Shown: positions 16,996 to 25,126 of the stretch, piece by piece | How the letters are laid out: every line of letters begins with the position of its first letter | Position numbering within the stretch: the stretch's first letter is position 1 | Assembly (NCBI GenBank): GCA_903918645.1 | Contig: CAIXFH010000220.1 | Location: 1 to 40,961, forward strand | Origin: an uncultured Actinomycetes bacterium | Lineage (GTDB): Bacteria; Actinomycetota; Actinomycetes; S36-B12; CAIYMF01 | Length of the DNA stretch: 40,961 nucleotides | Reading direction: 5' to 3' | Translations under genes and position numbers: made by a program | The notes under the pieces: model-generated | Database searches by the model: none | Seen by the model: only the letters and a program-made list of their open reading frames with translations | Told to the model about the DNA's origin: nothing

Positions 16996-19900
16996 GTGAA
17001 AAGCTCGACCCGAACGGCCATGGTTGCTGCTGCCGCCATCGCCCTTGGCGCACTGACCCCTGGTCTCGCGGCAGCTACATCTGCGCCCAGCCCAACCACA
17101 GGCGTCATCACCTCCTCCCCGTCGGTTCCCAAGACAGCGAGCGCACCATCGGTCGGTGGCTCGACCCGCGATGTGCGCCGTCTTATCGTTCGAACGACTT
17201 CGGGTCGCATCATCAGCACCTCGATCAAGCAGGCCGCAGCGGCCTATGCCGGGGTTTCCTCCGCTAGCGCGCTAAGGCAAATGTCGAGCGGCTCCACCGT
17301 CGTCGAACTATCGGCGCCCGTCACACTCGCCGATGCCTGGACGGCCGCCAATGAACTCACCGCTCGCGGTGATGTCATCTCAGCCGAGCCCGACCGCTGG
17401 TTCACAGCGACAGTGGCGAGCCCCGTCACGACCTCGGATTCGTTCTTCCCCAAGCAATGGGACATGTGGGACTCGTCAGCGACGGCCCCTGCCGGCGGCT
17501 ACTCGTCCAAGGCCAGCCAAGCCTGGCTGCGAACCACTGGCCACATCGACGGCGGTCCGACGATCGTTGTGGCTGTGCTCGACACCGGTATCACCCAGCA
17601 TGTCGATCTCGCTGGGCAGACTGTCGCGGGCTACGACTTCGTCTCAGATCCGCTCACGGCTAACGACGGTGACGGACGAGATGCGAATCCGTCGGACCCA
17701 GGCGATTGGATCAGCGCGGCGGATGCTGCAAGCAATAGCTTCGCCGGCTGCGCCGAGTCCGACAGCTCGTGGCACGGCACGCACGTATCGGGCACGATCG
17801 CAGCGCTGCACAACTCGATCGGAATCAGCGGCATCGCACCCGGCGTGAAGATCCAGCCGGTGCGCATCCTGGGCAAGTGCGGCGGCGAACTGGCCGACGT
17901 CGCCGACGCAATCGAATGGGCATCTGGCGGCGCGGTCCTCAACGTGCCAGCGAACGCAACTCCCGCGTCCGTCATCAACCTTTCACTCGGTGGCCCCGGC
18001 CCCTGCACCCCAGAACTCCAGACCGCGATCACCGACGCCTACCTCCGGGGCACCACAGTGGTAGTGGCGGCGGGCAACGAGAACCAGCAAGTGGCAAGCG
18101 ATGGCAGTGCAACCTCCGGTAGCGCGCCCGCCGACTGCGACCACGTCATCGCGGTGACCGCAACTGGTCGATCTGGCGCGCGAGCCAGTTACAGCAACTT
18201 CGGCACCGTCGCCTGGCCTGCCCCGGGTTCAGTGGCGCTCGCAGCCCAGGGCGGTGGCAATGACCTCGAAGCAGACAACATCCTCTCGACCGTCAACACG
18301 GGGCTCACCGTCCCCGAGGCCGACGGTTACGCGTGGTACGCGGGCACGAGCATGGCGGCGCCCCACGTGGCCGCCGCCGTTGCGCTCATGCAATCGCTGA
18401 CCTCGACCCCGCTCTTGCCCGACGATGTGTTCAGGCGGTTGCGCGAGACCGCGACCCCGTTCCCGACATCATCTGACTGCACGGCCATCACCTGCGGCGC
18501 GGGAATTCTCAACATCGCAGCCGCCTTGCCCACCCCGCCTGCGGCGCCTGAGTTCGTAGAAGCCATCGGCGCTGTCAGCGCGGTAAGCCTCACCTGGACC
18601 GCGGCCAACTGGGGTGGCTCGCCGATCACGGGGTACCACATCGAATATGAAGTCACCACCGACTCCCCACCTACCTGGCAGGACGTCACATCCAATACCG
18701 CCACGACCGGTACCACTTTCACCGTCTCGACTTCGACACTGCCAGCCTTTGTCGATGGCGTTTCCTACCTCTTCCGCGTGTCGGCCATCAGTCAATTCGG
18801 TGAGACCGCGCCACGCGACGCAATCAACGCCGCGAGCAGCGTCACCAGCCCCGTGCCCGACCAGGTCACCCAACCCAGCACCGCGCCAGGTGTCGAGACC
18901 TTCACCACCAATTGGACCCAACTCCTCAGCGGCGCGAACAGTTACTACGTCCAATACCACCGCCGCGGAAAGGTCGACCCGTGGGTCAGCGTCGCGGTCA
19001 ACTCGATCCCTAGCGCAGAGTCCAACACTTTGACCCTCGCGCCCTGGACACTGGTCGGGGCCCCCGGAACATACGACGTGCGAGTAGCCGCAGTCGGGGG
19101 CTCAGGTATCGGGCCATCGAGCGAGCCGACCAGTGTCGTGGTGTCCGCGCTGACCCAGACCGCGACAGCATCGGCCAGCATCGTCCGTCCATTCCACGAC
19201 GGCTTCCAAGATTCCGTCACCTTACGAGCCACCTCAAATAATCCACGGCCTGGAACGGCTAAAGTCCTTGATGCACAGGGAGTTACGGTAATATCCTGGC
19301 CCCTTGGAACTAACCTCACGCCGTTCTCCGTGGCCTGGACAGGTTTGAACTCAGCGCGCGTGCGAGTCAAAAACGGCACCTACCGATTCGTGGTCACTAG
19401 GCCAGCGCGTGCCGACACGCCAGAGGTGATCGCCACTCGCACGATCGTCGTCGCGGCAAGCCAGGTGACTGTCCCGGTAGTGACGCTGTCTCGAACCACG
19501 GTGTACCCGTACCACGATGGCTATGCCGACTCGATCGGTGTTCAGGCAACTGCCACCGTGCCAGCTACCTACACGATCAAAGTAATCAAGAGCGGTCGGG
19601 TGCTGTTCGCCAAGGCCCTCACCCGACGACAACTTGCGGCGTACACCTGGCTCGGTGTTGATGCAAAGGGCGTGGCACTTCCTGCCGGAACCTACATCCT
19701 GCGCGTCACTGCATTGGGCGGCGAAGGCTCCAGCAGGCTCAAGCAGAGTTCGGTCGTGGTCTCGAGCAAGCGTCTCAAGGCAGTCGTGTTCACCACAAAG
19801 GAACTCGTGCCCTCTGCCCTCATGCAAGCGCGAACTACCGGAGTGACCCAAACTGCATCCGGCGGATACGTCATCGAAGGCGCCGATGATCCAACGACCC

Positions 19901-20265
19901 CAGATCAGACCGAACTCAATCTTGCTACTTTCCGCTACGTGTTACCTGCGTCGGTTAAACCAGTGATCTTCCTGCAGGTCTGGACATGCGCGGATCGCGC
20001 CGCATCGGCCGGCTCGAACGCCTTCGAAGGCTTCTACAACGGTCCCGACGATAACCCCAACCTTCGCCCTGCGTGGCTATCGTCGATGGGCAACGACGCT
20101 GGATGCTACACACCTGCCTACGACACCGGTGACCAGATGAATGCTCCGAGCTTCTCGGTCTTCGGCGGTGCACTCCATTTCTGGGTCGGTAACGGTGGCG
20201 CCCCTGGCACCACGTGGGGCCTGGACTACTTCCTCATCTCAGGAACCAAGTACGTCCTAGTCTGA
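16996..20265 (+). CDS. Secreted subtilisin-like serine protease with Fn3 and FlgD-like Ig repeats
   Basis: A 1089-residue secreted protease. From the GTG at 16996 (GGGGG stretch upstream) it has a textbook signal peptide: KSSTR, a hydrophobic AMVAAAAIALGALTPGL and a cleavage region around AAATSA. An ATG at 16909 would bury this signal. Then an I9-type propeptide (about 55-140), an S8 catalytic domain with D196 (AVLDTGIT), H260 (WHGTHVSG), N361 (AAGNEN) and S452 (GTSMAAPH), two fibronectin-III-like domains (about 515-720), two FlgD-like Ig modules each starting with an HDGxxDS motif (RPFHDGFQDSV, YPYHDGYADSI), and a C-terminal region of about 160 residues that I do not recognise, with three cysteines. 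No LPxTG anchor or membrane tail is visible, so it is probably released or non-covalently bound to the surface. Confidence 0.9.
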   Translation: MKSSTRTAMVAAAAIALGALTPGLAAATSAPSPTTGVITSSPSVPKTASAPSVGGSTRDVRRLIVRTTSGRIISTSIKQAAAAYAGVSSASALRQMSSGSTVVELSAPVTLADAWTAANELTARGDVISAEPDRWFTATVASPVTTSDSFFPKQWDMWDSSATAPAGGYSSKASQAWLRTTGHIDGGPTIVVAVLDTGITQHVDLAGQTVAGYDFVSDPLTANDGDGRDANPSDPGDWISAADAASNSFAGCAESDSSWHGTHVSGTIAALHNSIGISGIAPGVKIQPVRILGKCGGELADVADAIEWASGGAVLNVPANATPASVINLSLGGPGPCTPELQTAITDAYLRGTTVVVAAGNENQQVASDGSATSGSAPADCDHVIAVTATGRSGARASYSNFGTVAWPAPGSVALAAQGGGNDLEADNILSTVNTGLTVPEADGYAWYAGTSMAAPHVAAAVALMQSLTSTPLLPDDVFRRLRETATPFPTSSDCTAITCGAGILNIAAALPTPPAAPEFVEAIGAVSAVSLTWTAANWGGSPITGYHIEYEVTTDSPPTWQDVTSNTATTGTTFTVSTSTLPAFVDGVSYLFRVSAISQFGETAPRDAINAASSVTSPVPDQVTQPSTAPGVETFTTNWTQLLSGANSYYVQYHRRGKVDPWVSVAVNSIPSAESNTLTLAPWTLVGAPGTYDVRVAAVGGSGIGPSSEPTSVVVSALTQTATASASIVRPFHDGFQDSVTLRATSNNPRPGTAKVLDAQGVTVISWPLGTNLTPFSVAWTGLNSARVRVKNGTYRFVVTRPARADTPEVIATRTIVVAASQVTVPVVTLSRTTVYPYHDGYADSIGVQATATVPATYTIKVIKSGRVLFAKALTRRQLAAYTWLGVDAKGVALPAGTYILRVTALGGEGSSRLKQSSVVVSSKRLKAVVFTTKELVPSALMQARTTGVTQTASGGYVIEGADDPTTPDQTELNLATFRYVLPASVKPVIFLQVWTCADRAASAGSNAFEGFYNGPDDNPNLRPAWLSSMGNDAGCYTPAYDTGDQMNAPSFSVFGGALHFWVGNGGAPGTTWGLDYFLISGTKYVLV

Positions 20266-20323
20266 CCAGCCCGCACCGCCGCATAACCAGCATCGGCCGC
20301 TACCCCCACGAGGTGCTCGCAAC

Positions 20324-20965
20324 GTGCCCGACCGCGCCTGCCACCATGGGCCAGTGAACCCAGCCGAAACGACGCCTGTGAATCAGCAGGCAGTCGACGA
20401 AATCATCTCGCGGCTGCCCAGCCCGGGCACCGACTTCGGGCTCACCTTGCTGTGCATCGATGGCCCCGCAGGGTCAGGGAAAACGACTCTGGCACAAGCG
20501 ATTACAGACGCGCTCGCGGTGCGCCAGATCTCAACTGTCGTGGTGCACGGTGACGAGATCTACGAAGGTTGGGCGGTTGATTCCCACTGCGGAAATCGGC
20601 TGGCTGCATTTCCTGCGTTAGCTCGACGCTTGGTTCGCGACCTGCTCGATCCGTGGGCGGCGGGCGAGCCAGGAAGCTATGGAGTGTGGGATTGGCTCTC
20701 AGGTTCATGGGGCGTCCCCAACATCGCGACTCCTCCCCAACTCGCGATTCTCGAAGGGGTTGGGCTCGCGTCAGAGATGTTGCGCGAACGAGCCTCAATC
20801 AGTATCTGGATCGAGTCCGGCGACGATCGCGCCCGTCTCGAGCGGGTGCTAGCCCGCGATGGGGCAGCCATTCGGGACGAGATGATCCAGTGGCAGGTCG
20901 ACGAGAAAGCATGGCACCTCCTCGATGACACTCGGGGCCAGTGCGAGTTGCGGCTCCGCACATGA
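20324..20965 (+). CDS. P-loop kinase of the uridine/cytidine kinase-like group
   Basis: A 213-residue cytosolic NTP-binding protein. The Walker A motif IDGPAGSGKTTLA lies near residue 45-57 (from GTG 20324) and is followed by a conserved acidic strand HGDEIYEGW, as in small nucleoside kinases of the uridine kinase superfamily, where the Asp/Glu contacts the nucleoside or Mg. The later part has an ILEGVG strand and a LID-like segment rich in Arg (DDRARLERVLARDG). The GTG at 20324 follows GAGGTG at 8 bp; a GTG at 20354 is an alternative. The end overlaps the start of the DUF5522 gene by 4 bp (ATGA), indicating an operon. Confidence 0.78.
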   Translation: MPDRACHHGPVNPAETTPVNQQAVDEIISRLPSPGTDFGLTLLCIDGPAGSGKTTLAQAITDALAVRQISTVVVHGDEIYEGWAVDSHCGNRLAAFPALARRLVRDLLDPWAAGEPGSYGVWDWLSGSWGVPNIATPPQLAILEGVGLASEMLRERASISIWIESGDDRARLERVLARDGAAIRDEMIQWQVDEKAWHLLDDTRGQCELRLRT

Positions 20966-21189
20966 GCCAACGAGCAAATCGGGATCTGCATCAACCCCAC
21001 CCAGATCGGTTGGCGCTGGACCATCCGTTGCGCGAGAGGATTCTCGCGGCACATGATGCAGCGCTCGAACACGGCGACGACGGTTACCTAGATCCGGGCA
21101 CCGGCTGGTGGGTGTTCAGCGCTGGCTATCTTGCTGATCGAGAAACCTGTTGCAACAGCGGTTGTCGGCATTGCCCTTACCAGGACTAG
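20962..21189 (+). CDS. DUF5522 small cysteine-rich protein
   Basis: A 75-residue protein whose C-terminal half matches the DUF5522 pattern: DDGYLDPGTGWWVFSAGYL followed by RETCCNSGCRHCPY. The four cysteines in CCxSGCRHCPY plus a histidine could bind a metal, but no function is established for the family. The ATG overlaps the stop of the upstream kinase gene (ATGA), so the two are translated together. Confidence 0.85.
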   Translation: MSQRANRDLHQPHPDRLALDHPLRERILAAHDAALEHGDDGYLDPGTGWWVFSAGYLADRETCCNSGCRHCPYQD

Positions 21190-21209
21190 CGCAACTCGGC
21201 CAAGCAAGA

Positions 21210-21236
21210 CTAGGTACCAGTAGCGCTGGTACCTAG
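21210..21236. terminator. Strong hairpin between convergent genes
   Basis: A perfect 11-bp inverted repeat, CTAGGTACCAG, with a five-base loop (TAGCG), lies in the 60-bp gap between the convergent DUF5522 and ferredoxin genes. No T-run follows on either strand. Its place between two 3' ends suggests a bidirectional terminator or an mRNA end stabiliser. Confidence 0.6.
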
Positions 21237-21249
21237 AAGTCATCGTCGG

Positions 21250-21507
21250 CTAGAGGTGCTGCAGGAAGAGCGCCTTCTTGGGGCAGGCCGCGACAGCAGC
21301 TTCGGCCTGACGAAGTGCCCGCCCACGAGGTACCGCGTGAGTGTCCAAGATCGGATACCCCCACGAGTCGAGGGTGATCAGATCCGGAGCTAAGTGCGAG
21401 CAGATGCCGACGCCGTCGCAGATCGATGGATCGATCCGAAGGTGAGTCGTACCGTCAGGAGCCGGGCCCTCGCGAGCCTCACGCACTTTGGGCTTACCGC
21501 GACTCAT
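21250..21507 (-). CDS. [3Fe-4S]-type small ferredoxin
   Basis: An 85-residue ferredoxin with a cluster motif C30-x5-C36 (CDGVGIC) and a distal C75-P (ACPKKAL). Three cysteines and no fourth ligand point to a [3Fe-4S] cluster, as in actinobacterial ferredoxins that serve cytochromes P450. Here there is no P450; the gene overlaps the NuoF-like gene by 4 bp (ATGA) and is the last gene of the flavin/haem operon, so it more likely carries electrons between the NuoF-like protein and the membrane haem protein. The N-terminal 20 residues are polar and show no signal peptide, so it acts in the cytoplasm. Confidence 0.88.
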   Translation of the reverse strand: MSRGKPKVREAREGPAPDGTTHLRIDPSICDGVGICSHLAPDLITLDSWGYPILDTHAVPRGRALRQAEAAVAACPKKALFLQHL

Positions 21508-22811
21508 GTGCCCTCCCCCGGTAACGGCATGATCCCGTAGACGCGAGCGCCACAGGTACGACCTTTCCTGTGCACACTGACGTCGTCAGCAAAGACCTGC
21601 AAGGCAGAGGTCAGCATGCGGATCGCACCATCAGGATGGCGACACGCACCACGCCCAGAGATCTCAGCCATGAACTGGTCAAGCTTCTTACGTCCTGATG
21701 GTGAAAGCTTTCCGGCCGTGAGGTCATCGCAAAGTTCGGCAACTGCAGCCAGGCCAAACACGCAGGGCCCACACTGGCGAGCCGACTGGTCGGCGAGATA
21801 GCGCACTAGTCGGGAGGCTTCCTCAATCCCGCATGCCTGGCTGGGCAGTGGCCCGATCAGACCGGCACCGATGGACAGGCCAGCACTACGCAGTGCGCCG
21901 ATATCGACGGGAAGGGATGCGATGTCTGACCACGACACCCACGATCCCCCATACCCACCAAGCAACACCGCGGACGGTGCCCCGTGCGGCATGTCGGCCC
22001 AATGCTCGGCAACCACCTGCCCGATCGTGACCGTATGGGGGACTTCGACTACCCGCCGATACCCCCGCGAGATGACGGTGAGCAGCGAGGTCGGCTCATA
22101 ATTTTCGGCTCCTCGCGCTGCCACCACAGCCGCGCGGGCCATCGTCTCGGTGTTGTTCACCAGCACTGTGGGGTAACCGTCCGACCACGGCTGCGCCGGG
22201 TTGGCGACAAAGCGCGGCAGTGTGGGGCCGCCCTCAAGCGTTCGAATGATCGAGGTGGCCTCGCCTGACAAGTAACGGCTCGGGGCAAGCACCACGCGAA
22301 TCGGGGGGTCAGGCTCACCAGCTGCAACTCGCTCGCGGATAGCAAGCGTGACTGAACCAGTGGTGGCCTCGGCACCTTCGTGCAGCCACACAACGCCTTC
22401 GACTGCCTGTACCGCATTGATCGCCGCCACCAGACCGTCGAGCACGAGGTGGGGACGGGTCTGCAACAAGGTCGCGTCCTTGGCGCTGCCAGGTTCACCC
22501 TCGGCACCGTTGACCACGACGGCTCCACCAGTACCTGCGGCGGCAACTGAACGCCACTTGACGGCCGCCGGGAAGTGTCCGCCCCCGCGGCCCGTCAGCG
22601 CGACCGCGCCCAAGTCGTCCAACAGCCGTGCCGTGAGCCCCACAACAGTGCCGGGATGTGCGCCAAACTCGGAGCGGTGCGTAACTAGGTCGTGGCGGCG
22701 AACTCCGGTGAGTAATTCGGTGTCATCGCGTGACACGATCGCCACCTCAGCGCCGAGAATTCCGCGCATCTGGCTCGGCGCGATCTCGGGTGCCCCAGCG
22801 TCGACACTCAT
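21504..22811 (-). CDS. NuoF-like NADH-dehydrogenase flavin/Fe-S protein
   Basis: A 435-residue cytoplasmic protein. FMN-binding loop TGRGGGHFPAAVKW (73-86) and NGAEGEPGSAKD (101-112) match NuoF/HoxF-type subunits; RYLSGEATSIIRTLEGG corresponds to the nucleotide-binding helix; an SLBB-like segment follows, then an Fe-S domain with C347 and C350 (RQCGPC) and C390 (GRGACRHPDG). In NuoF the cluster motif is SCGxCxPC; the first cysteine is Ala344 here, so the cluster has lost a classical ligand. Likely role: oxidise NAD(P)H and pass electrons to the ferredoxin or the haem membrane protein. The ATG at 22811 overlaps the previous stop (ATGA); a longer open frame back to 23219 lies inside the neighbouring gene and is not coding. 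Confidence 0.88.
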   Translation of the reverse strand: MSVDAGAPEIAPSQMRGILGAEVAIVSRDDTELLTGVRRHDLVTHRSEFGAHPGTVVGLTARLLDDLGAVALTGRGGGHFPAAVKWRSVAAAGTGGAVVVNGAEGEPGSAKDATLLQTRPHLVLDGLVAAINAVQAVEGVVWLHEGAEATTGSVTLAIRERVAAGEPDPPIRVVLAPSRYLSGEATSIIRTLEGGPTLPRFVANPAQPWSDGYPTVLVNNTETMARAAVVAARGAENYEPTSLLTVISRGYRRVVEVPHTVTIGQVVAEHWADMPHGAPSAVLLGGYGGSWVSWSDIASLPVDIGALRSAGLSIGAGLIGPLPSQACGIEEASRLVRYLADQSARQCGPCVFGLAAVAELCDDLTAGKLSPSGRKKLDQFMAEISGRGACRHPDGAIRMLTSALQVFADDVSVHRKGRTCGARVYGIMPLPGEGT

Positions 22812-23593
22812 CGCCGCTGCTTTCGATTCGACCCGCGGCCCGAACGACCAATCGTGAGATCGCGCGCGGGAGAGCCATGCACTGGATGTTCGCTCGCCCG
22901 GTCTGCAGCCAACTCGGCGACAGCATCTTGGGTCGTGCGCGCGGTGTAACGACTGATCGCCAGCGCTGCGACCGCAATCCCCGTAACCACATACACACCA
23001 AGCAGAACTGCGGTATCGGCCCCGGCGAGTACACCGTGCAGCCACACCAAAATGAGCGAGACAATGGCGACCTTGTGGATCGGCCACCACACACGCTGAG
23101 CAATACGGCCAGCAAGTGCCGCGGTCAGACCAGCGGCTAGGCCAGCGTAAAGACCGATAACCCCGAGGGTGACGGCCAGTGGTCGATACCCCGCGCCCAT
23201 CGGCACGAACGAGCCCCACCAGCCGACATTGGCGTACTTATCGGTGGCAAGCACGAAGATGTGCAACGCCACGAATACGAAGGTGAAGACCGACAAGGTC
23301 ACATGCACGCGGATTCGGGTAGCCGAACTTGGCCGACGCCAGCGAGCCCTGCGAGGATGCGAGAGCAGCAGGCCAAGGAAAACCAGCGCTACCAACAGCA
23401 GGTAGGACGTGAGACCGGCTGCTCGCCCCAGGATCCAGGGGGCCATCCGATCGCCGACGATCGCCGAGACAGCAGCACCGATAAACCATGAGGTCAGGAC
23501 TGCGCTCACAGTGACAGCGGCGACCAGCCCTGCGCCCCACACAACCGTGCGAGTGTGACTGACACCTGCGGTGCCAGCGGTTTCATGCGACAT
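22808..23593 (-). CDS. Ferric-reductase-like six-helix membrane haem protein
   Basis: A 262-residue polytopic protein with about six membrane helices (near 17-45, 52-77, 95-117, 138-160, 172-190, 195-213). Two helices carry spaced histidine pairs, H97/H111 (RVHVTLS...ALHIF) and H173/H186 (PIHKVAI...WLHGV), the arrangement used to hold two b-type haems across the membrane in ferric reductases and NADPH oxidases. It has no FAD/NAD reductase domain of its own; that role could be filled by the NuoF-like protein and ferredoxin encoded just downstream. The ATG at 23593 overlaps the end of the ApbE gene by 11 bp. The C-terminal tail of about 40 residues is charged. Confidence 0.87.
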   Translation of the reverse strand: MSHETAGTAGVSHTRTVVWGAGLVAAVTVSAVLTSWFIGAAVSAIVGDRMAPWILGRAAGLTSYLLLVALVFLGLLLSHPRRARWRRPSSATRIRVHVTLSVFTFVFVALHIFVLATDKYANVGWWGSFVPMGAGYRPLAVTLGVIGLYAGLAAGLTAALAGRIAQRVWWPIHKVAIVSLILVWLHGVLAGADTAVLLGVYVVTGIAVAALAISRYTARTTQDAVAELAADRASEHPVHGSPARDLTIGRSGRGSNRKQRR

Positions 23594-24563
23594 GCGATAC
23601 CTGCCAAGCGACATAGTCGCGCATGGCGCGACTGGTGGTGACCCGTCCATCGACATCGACCCATAACGCGGCCAAACCGCGTTCATCCGCCTCACGACGG
23701 ATCGAAGGCCTTCCGACGATGAACAAGGACTTGCTCCAAACTTCAGCGTACGCAGGGTCGGGATCGACAACGGTGACGGCGCGCAGATCCGATTGCGCCG
23801 AACGTCGGGTACGGGGATCAATGATGTGGTGCACCTGCGACCCGCCTGCTACCCAGGACCGAATCCGAATCGACGACGTTGCGACCGCGCGGTCGGTGAG
23901 GCGCAGAACGGCGACGGGTTCGGTACCACCCAGCGGATCCTCGACCCCAATGAGCCAACCGTCGCCGTCGGGGCCACCGCCGAGTGCAAGGACGTCACCA
24001 CCGGCCTCAACCAGCACGGCTGCTCCGCAGCCGGCCAACTGCTCGCCAGCCCACCGCACTGCCAACCCCTTGCCGATTCCACCTAGGTCAATCGGTTCTG
24101 GGCCAATTCGCACCGCTAGTCGATCGCGATCAAATGCCGGCTTCCACGAACGCTGACGCAGCGGTCGCCACCGAACCGGAACTGATTGAGTCTGGAGAGT
24201 GTGACCTGCAGACTCGAACGGAAGCGACTGGCCGTACCCGTAGGACCGGAGGGTTTCCAGCACTCGAGGATCGAACAGCCCATCGGTCCTGACATAGGCA
24301 TCATGAGCCGCAGCAATCGCGTCGTAGCACTCACGCGACACCACAGACCAGTGTCGACCAGCGGCATTTGCGCGCATGAGATCGCTATCGGCATCAAAGC
24401 GCGTGCAACTAGTTGCAACCCGCTCGACTACGGCACGAGCAGCACTCGCCTGTTCGGTTGCGGTCGAGCTTGGCTCGGTGACTCGAAAGCGAATATCGGA
24501 CGCCATCGAGCGGAAGGCCACATGCAGATCCGCGCCTTCGTTGCCCGCCGGGGCGGCCATCAC
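23583..24563 (-). CDS. ApbE family FAD:protein FMN transferase
   Basis: A 326-residue ApbE protein, which moves FMN from FAD onto a Ser/Thr of a target protein. Recognisable stretches: an N-terminal FRSMASDIRF, GLFDPRVLETL, the IDLGGIGKGLAV motif, VLVEAGGDVLALGG, the RAVATSS strand and the HHIIDPRTRR motif with its metal/flavin-site histidine. No lipoprotein signal peptide is visible at the N-terminus, unlike many bacterial ApbE proteins, so it may act in the cytoplasm. The start is GTG 24563 or ATG 24560; both overlap the stop of the secreted Thr-rich protein gene. No classical FMN_bind domain protein is present in the window, so its substrate is probably one or both of the secreted neighbours. 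Confidence 0.9.
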   Translation of the reverse strand: MMAAPAGNEGADLHVAFRSMASDIRFRVTEPSSTATEQASAARAVVERVATSCTRFDADSDLMRANAAGRHWSVVSRECYDAIAAAHDAYVRTDGLFDPRVLETLRSYGYGQSLPFESAGHTLQTQSVPVRWRPLRQRSWKPAFDRDRLAVRIGPEPIDLGGIGKGLAVRWAGEQLAGCGAAVLVEAGGDVLALGGGPDGDGWLIGVEDPLGGTEPVAVLRLTDRAVATSSIRIRSWVAGGSQVHHIIDPRTRRSAQSDLRAVTVVDPDPAYAEVWSKSLFIVGRPSIRREADERGLAALWVDVDGRVTTSRAMRDYVAWQVSHVA

Positions 24564-25126
24564 GGCGCCCCGGATGCCCCCGTCGTTGCAGCAGGTGTCG
24601 GCTTTGGCGCCGGCGGCGGTGGGGCCACGGTGGGCTTAGGCGCTGGTGGGGCCACGGTGGGCTTAGGCGCCGTCGGCGTAGTCGTAGTCTTTTTCGGTGT
24701 TGTCGTGGTCGTCTTGGTGGTTTTGGTCGTGGTGGTCTTGGTTGTGGTGGCGGCCTTACTGGTCGTGCTAGTTCCACCGCCTGTTGACGTTCCACCGGTC
24801 GAACCCGATGAGGACGACGTCGATCCGGTCGTGGCTGCAGCAGCACTTGGGTCAGCGACCGGGATCGTGCCACCAGACTCAGCCTGCGCCTGAGCGAGAA
24901 TCGCCGCAACAGTGTCGCGCAACGACGCAACCTGGGCGACGTTGGTCTGAACGGCCTGACGAAGTTCCAGGACAGCTGGATCAACAACCGGCGAGGCCTT
25001 AGTCGTGCTCACCGCAACCGGCGAGTGCCCAGCAGCCCATACGGTCGTACCAGTAAATAGTGCGGCCGCTGTGGGTGCAATAAGTGCAGCCGTCGTCCAG
25101 CGAGCGCGCGTTCCACGGTCAGTCAT
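24560..25126 (-). CDS. Secreted Thr/Pro-rich protein with C-terminal TTGASG motif
   Basis: A 188-residue exported protein without known domain. Residues 1-35 form a signal peptide or anchor (MTDRGTRARW, then TTAALIAPTAAALF). A short coiled coil follows (about 52-83, LRQAVQTNVAQVASLRDTV). From about residue 90 it is low complexity: Ser/Gly, then Thr/Lys repeats, then Pro/Lys repeats such as two copies of APKPTVAPP. The last residues read AATTGASGAP (motif 180-186, bases 24569-24589). TGAS resembles the TGAT/SGAT core to which ApbE attaches FMN. The ATG at 25126 overlaps the upstream gene by 8 bp, and the stop overlaps the ApbE start. I infer a flexible wall-spanning flavin carrier; no family is recognised. 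Confidence 0.72.
   Translation of the reverse strand: MTDRGTRARWTTAALIAPTAAALFTGTTVWAAGHSPVAVSTTKASPVVDPAVLELRQAVQTNVAQVASLRDTVAAILAQAQAESGGTIPVADPSAAAATTGSTSSSSGSTGGTSTGGGTSTTSKAATTTKTTTTKTTKTTTTTPKKTTTTPTAPKPTVAPPAPKPTVAPPPPAPKPTPAATTGASGAP

Noticed and set aside
22812-23219. N-terminal extension of the NuoF-like frame
   Set aside because: Lies inside the haem membrane protein gene in another frame, Arg/Cys/Trp-rich, no homology; the ATGA-coupled start at 22811 explains the data.
24700-24780. Apparent short repeats (GTGGT, TTGGT) resembling a CRISPR or satellite array
   Set aside because: They are degenerate codons for Thr and Lys in a coding low-complexity region; no regular spacers.
24186-24893. 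Plus-strand frame rich in Val and Gly (235 codons) that looks like membrane segments
   Set aside because: The VVVV stretches are the reverse complement of the Thr/Lys-rich tail of the secreted protein and the ApbE start; no ribosome binding site or family match.
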